Assembly: GCA_904066235.2 (NCBI GenBank)
Contig: CAJFCV020000001.1
Location: 6,696,001 to 6,760,000 of the forward strand
Source of the DNA: Bursaphelenchus xylophilus
Taxonomy: Eukaryota; Nematoda; Chromadorea; Rhabditida; Aphelenchoididae
DNA length: 64,000 nucleotides
Direction of reading: 5' to 3'
This document shows, piece by piece, positions 60,501 through 64,000 of the stretch. Made by a program: the position numbers and the translations under genes. The notes beneath the pieces were generated by a model. That model ran no database searches. It saw only the letters and a list, made by a program, of their open reading frames with translations, and was not told the origin of the DNA. How positions within the stretch are numbered: position 1 is the stretch's first letter; the number at the start of each line of letters is the position of its first letter.

Positions 60501-63500
60501 TCACTGCGACCAGAATGGTACACAGAGACGTGGTGTTCGAGAGGTAGGCCATCAACTTCGTCCTGGCGCCTGGTTTCATCAACTGGTCCGCTGTAGACCT
60601 CGGTTGTAGGATAGTCTTCGTGAGCTGGTGTTCTCTTGAACATGCCAACGATTTTTCCAATGGTATCGGTCTTTTCTTTGGCTGGCTCTGGCACTGGCTC
60701 GGCATGCTTGGGCTCCTCAATGTCACTGCGACCAGAATGGTACACAGAGACGTGGCGTTCGAGAGGTAGGCCATCAACTTCGTCCTGGCGCCTGGTTTCA
60801 TCAACTGGTCCGCTGTAGACCTCGGTTGTTGGATAGTCTTCGTGAGCTGGTGTTCTCTTGAACATGCCAACGATCTTGCCGATCTTGTCGGTCTTTTCTT
60901 TGGCTGGTTCTGGCACTGGCTCGGCATGCTTGGGCTCCTCAATGTCACTGCGACCAGAATGGTACACAGAGACGTGGTGTTCGAGAGGTAGGCCATCAAC
61001 TTCGTCCTGGCGCCTGGTTTCATCAACTGGTCCGCTGTAGACCTCGGTTGTTGGATAGTCTTCGTGAGCTGGTGTTCTCTTGAACATGCCAACGATCTTG
61101 CCGATCTTGTCGGTCTTTTCTTTGGCTGGTTCTGGCACTGGCTCGGCATGCTTGGGCTCCTCAATGTCACTGCGACCAGAATGGTACACAGAGACGTGGT
61201 GTTCGAGAGGTAGGCCATCAACTTCGTTCTGGCGCCTGGTTTCATCAACAGGTCCGCTGTAGACCTCGGTTGTAGGATAGTCTTCGTGAGCTGGCGTTCT
61301 CTTGAACATGCCAACGATTTTTCCAATGGTATTGGTCTTTTCTATGGCTGGCTCTGGCACTGGCTCGGCATGCTTGGGCTCCTCTATGTCACTGCGACCC
61401 GAATGGTACACAGAAACGTGGTGTTCGAGAGGTAGGCCGTCAACTTCGTTCTGGCGCCTGGTTTCATCAACAGGTCCGCTGTAGACCTCGGTTGTAGGAT
61501 AGTCTTCGTGAGCTGGCGTTCTCTTGAACATGCCAACGATTTTTCCAATGGTATCGGTCTTTTCTTTGGCTGGTTCTGGCACTGGCTCGGCATGCTTGGG
61601 CTCCTCTATGTCACTGCGACCCGAATGGTACACAGAAACGTGGTGTTCGAGAGGCAGGCCATCGACTTCACCTTGACGCCTGGTTTCATCAACAGGTCCG
61701 CTGTAGACCTCGGTTGTAGGATAGTCTTCGTGAGCTGGCGTTCTCTTGAACATGCCAACGATTTTTCCAATGGTATCGGTCTTTTCTTTGGCTGGTTCTG
61801 GCACTGGCTCGGCATGCTTGGGCTCCTCTATGTCACTGCGACCCGAATGGTACACAGAAACGTGGTGTTCGAGAGGTAGGCCGTCAACTTCGTTCTGGCG
61901 CCTGGTTTCATCAACAGGTCCGCTGTAGACCTCGGTTGTAGGATAGTCTTCGTGAGCTGGCGTTCTCTTGAACATGCCAACGATTTTTCCAATGGTATCG
62001 GTCTTTTCTTTGGCTGGTTCTGGCACTGGCTCGGCATGCTTGGGCTCCTCTATGTCACTGCGACCCGAATGGTACACAGAAACGTGGTGTTCGAGAGGTA
62101 GGCCGTCAACTTCGTTCTGGCGCCTGGTTTCATCAACAGGTCCGCTGTAGACCTCGGTTGTAGGATAGTCTTCGTGAGCTGGCGTTCTCTTGAACATGCC
62201 AACGATCTTGCCGATCTTGTCGGTCTTTTCTTTGGCTGGTTCTGGCACTGGCTCGGCATGCTTGGGCTCCTCAATGTCACTGCGACCAGAATGGTACACA
62301 GAGACGTGGTGTTCGAGAGGTAGGCCATCGACTTCACCTTGACGCCTGGTTTCATCAACTGGTCCGCTGTAGACCTCGGTTCTTGGATAGTCTTCGTGAG
62401 CTGGTGTTCTCTTGAACATGCCAACGATCTTGCCGATCTTGTCGGTCTTTTCTTTGGCTGGTTCTGGCACTGGCTCGGCATGCTTGGGCTCCTCAATGTC
62501 ACTGCGACCAGAATGGTACACAGAGACGTGGTGTTCGAGAGGTAGGCCATCGACTTCACCTTGACGCCTGGTTTCATCAACAGGTCCGCTGTAGACCTCG
62601 GTTGTAGGATAGTCTTCGTGAGCCGGTGTTCTCTTGAACATGCCAACGATTTTTCCAATGGTATCGGTCTTTTCTTTGGCTGGTTCTGGCACTGGCTCGG
62701 CATGCTTGGGCTCCTCAATGTCACTGCGACCAGAATGGTACACAGAAACGTGGTGTTCGAGAGGCAGGCCATCGACTTCACCTTGGCGCCTGGTTTCATC
62801 AACAGGTCCGCTGTAGACCTCGGTTGTAGGATAGTCTTCGTGAGCTGGCGTTCTCTTGAACATGCCAACGATTTTTCCAATGGTATCGGTTTTTTCTTTG
62901 GCTGGTTCTGGCACTGGCTCGGCATGCTTGGGCTCCTCAATGTCACTGCGACCAGAATGGTACACAGAGACGTGGTGTTCGAGAGGTAGGCCATCAACTT
63001 CGTCCTGGCGCCTGGTTTCAACAACTGGTCCGCTGTAGACCTCGGTTGTTGGATAGTCTTCGTGAGCTGGTGTTCTCTTGAACATGCCAACGATCTTGCC
63101 GATCTTGTCGGTCTTTTCTTTGGCTGGTTCTGGCACTGGCTCGGCATGCTTGGGCTCCTCAATGTCACTGCGACCAGAATGGTACACAGAGACGTGGTGT
63201 TCGAGAGGTAGGCCATCGACTTCACCTTGACGCCTGGTTTCATCAACTGGTCCGCTGTAGACCTCGGTTCTTGGATAGTCTTCGTGAGCTGGTGTTCTCT
63301 TGAACATGCCAACGATCTTGCCGATCTTGTCGGTCTTTTCTTTGGCTGGTTCTGGCACTGGCTCGGCATGCTTGGGCTCCTCAATGTCACTGCGACCAGA
63401 ATGGTACACAGAGACGTGGTGTTCGAGAGGTAGGCCATCGACTTCACCTTGGCGCCTGGTTTCATCAACAGGTCCGCTGTAGACCTCGGTTGTAGGATAG

Positions 63501-64000
63501 TCTTCGTGAGCCGGTGTTCTCTTGAACATGCCAACGATTTTTCCAATGGTATCGGTCTTTTCTTTGGCTGGTTCTGGCACTGGCTCGGCATGCTTGGGCT
63601 CCTCAATGTCACTGCGACCAGAATGGTACACAGAAACGTGGTGTTCGAGAGGCAGGCCATCGACTTCACCTTGGCGCCTGGTTTCATCAACAGGTCCGCT
63701 GTAGACCTCGGTTGTAGGATAGTCTTCGTGAGCTGGCGTTCTCTTGAACATGCCAACGATTTTTCCAATGGTATCGGTCTTTTCTTTGGCTGGTTCTGGC
63801 ACTGGCTCGGCATGCTTGGGCTCCTCAATGTCACTGCGACCAGAATGGTACACAGAGACGTGGTGTTCGAGAGGTAGGCCATCAACTTCGTCCTGGCGCC
63901 TGGTTTCAACAACTGGTCCGCTGTAGACCTCGGTTGTTGGATAGTCTTCGTGAGCTGGTGTTCTCTTGAACATGCCAACGATCTTGCCGATCTTGTCGGT
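30531..64000 (-). CDS. Giant tandem-repeat protein with C-terminal CaaX box (5' end outside window)
   Basis: The frame runs from the right edge to 44625, shifts by one base, runs to 40850, shifts again, and runs to the stop at 30531. About 11,150 codons are visible with no intron. The bulk is about 145 copies of a 74-residue unit whose best-kept parts are 'GLPLEHHVSVYHSGRSDIEE', a Pro/Glu/Lys-rich linker and 'IGKIVGMFKRTP'. The unit has no Cys or Trp and is net acidic. The last 436 residues (30531-31841) are unique, rich in Arg, Ser and Tyr, and end R-N-Y-C-A-M-L, a CaaX prenylation signal after a basic stretch. Most copy-to-copy changes are synonymous, so the protein is probably made. Family unknown. 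A giant cytoskeletal spacer, such as the tail of a giant neuronal ankyrin (UNC-44 type), is a guess, since no globular domain lies in the window. The two shifts look like consensus errors. Confidence 0.8.
40847..40850 (-). other. Frameshift site 1 in the repeat array
   Basis: The sequence reads 'ggttgttaggatag' where other units read 'ggttgttggatag' or 'ggttgtaggatag'. The two normal forms differ at one base (Pro codon CCA or CCT). Here both appear side by side, adding one base and giving 'DYPNNRGLQRTC' then stop at 40819. Confidence 0.9.
44622..44625 (-). other. Frameshift site 2 in the repeat array
   Basis: The same extra base in the same context as site 1, exactly 17 units plus one base away, with the same stop (44594) in the unshifted frame. 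Confidence 0.9.

Larger units (their letters stand above)
31842..64000 (-). repeat. 222-bp tandem repeat array, about 145 units
   Basis: The period is exactly 222 bp throughout except for one extra base at each of two sites. Two unit classes alternate irregularly: linker 'TDTIGK' (ccaatggtatcgg on +) and 'TDKIGK' (ccgatcttgtcgg). A second variable site is G, D or N in 'RRQxEVDG'. Rarer variants are DYPT/DYPR/DYPK, EEPK/EELK/EEPN and LPLK for LPLE. Higher-order duplications of 4 units (888 bp, for example 59.1 and 59.98 kb), 8 units (1776 bp) and 9 units (1998 bp, for example 32.78 and 34.78 kb) are visible from shared private variants. The array continues past the window. Confidence 0.97.

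Noticed and set aside
31832..63978. Long open frames in the second minus frame and on the plus strand across the repeat array (up to thousands of codons)
   Set aside because: A 222-bp period divisible by three makes any stop-free frame of one unit stay open. Variation between units is silent only in the frame chosen as real.
31842..64000. CRISPR-like array
   Set aside because: Units are contiguous 222-bp coding repeats without unique spacers, in a eukaryotic genome.

Overview
The window is nuclear DNA from a nematode. Introns are very short (mostly 32-60 bp) with TTTCAG or TTTTAG-like acceptors, and the gene families are those of worms: a BLMP-1/PRDM1 zinc-finger protein, a GnRH-receptor-like neuropeptide receptor, a TWK-type two-pore K+ channel, an SNF-type SLC6 transporter, and an apparent two-gene operon. 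I cannot name the genus. Nothing bacterial, viral or CRISPR-like is present.

Left part (1-30.5 kb) is ordinary gene-dense worm sequence. In order: the 3' end of a blmp-1-like gene (+), a GnRHR-like GPCR (-), La autoantigen (+), COA3 and STE24/FACE-1 (both -, 104 bp apart, probably an operon), a K2P channel (+), an SLC6 transporter (- , 10.75-18.5 kb), a four-finger C2H2 factor (-), MTERF4 (-) and the AP-1 mu subunit (-). Exons were assembled by hand. Each of the nine multi-exon models that lie fully inside the window closes in frame, usually at the family's normal length.

The SLC6 gene has one 5.57-kb intron (11713-17285) packed with nested foldback elements. They include a palindromic MITE, a foldback full of a short G/C-rich motif, and a 2.7-kb foldback whose roughly 0.9-kb arms are nearly identical. 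The left arm of that foldback is interrupted by a 559-bp element with a perfect 8-bp target duplication, and the right arm preserves the empty site. MTERF4, AP-1 mu and blmp-1 introns also carry dispersed repeats, and one of these is split by a hAT-like MITE.

The right half (30.5-64 kb) is dominated by one gigantic minus-strand coding region that runs off the window. About 145 tandem copies of a 222-bp (74-residue) unit precede a unique 436-residue C-terminal domain that ends in a basic stretch and a CaaX box (CAML). Most differences between copies are synonymous, which argues for selection on the protein. Two single-base frameshifts, at 40.85 and 44.62 kb, look like merged variant bases (CCA and CCT proline codons read as CCTA). 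They are probably consensus errors rather than gene ends. The gene is at least 11,100 codons in the window without a visible intron. I could not identify its family; a giant cytoskeletal or ankyrin-type tail is one guess.
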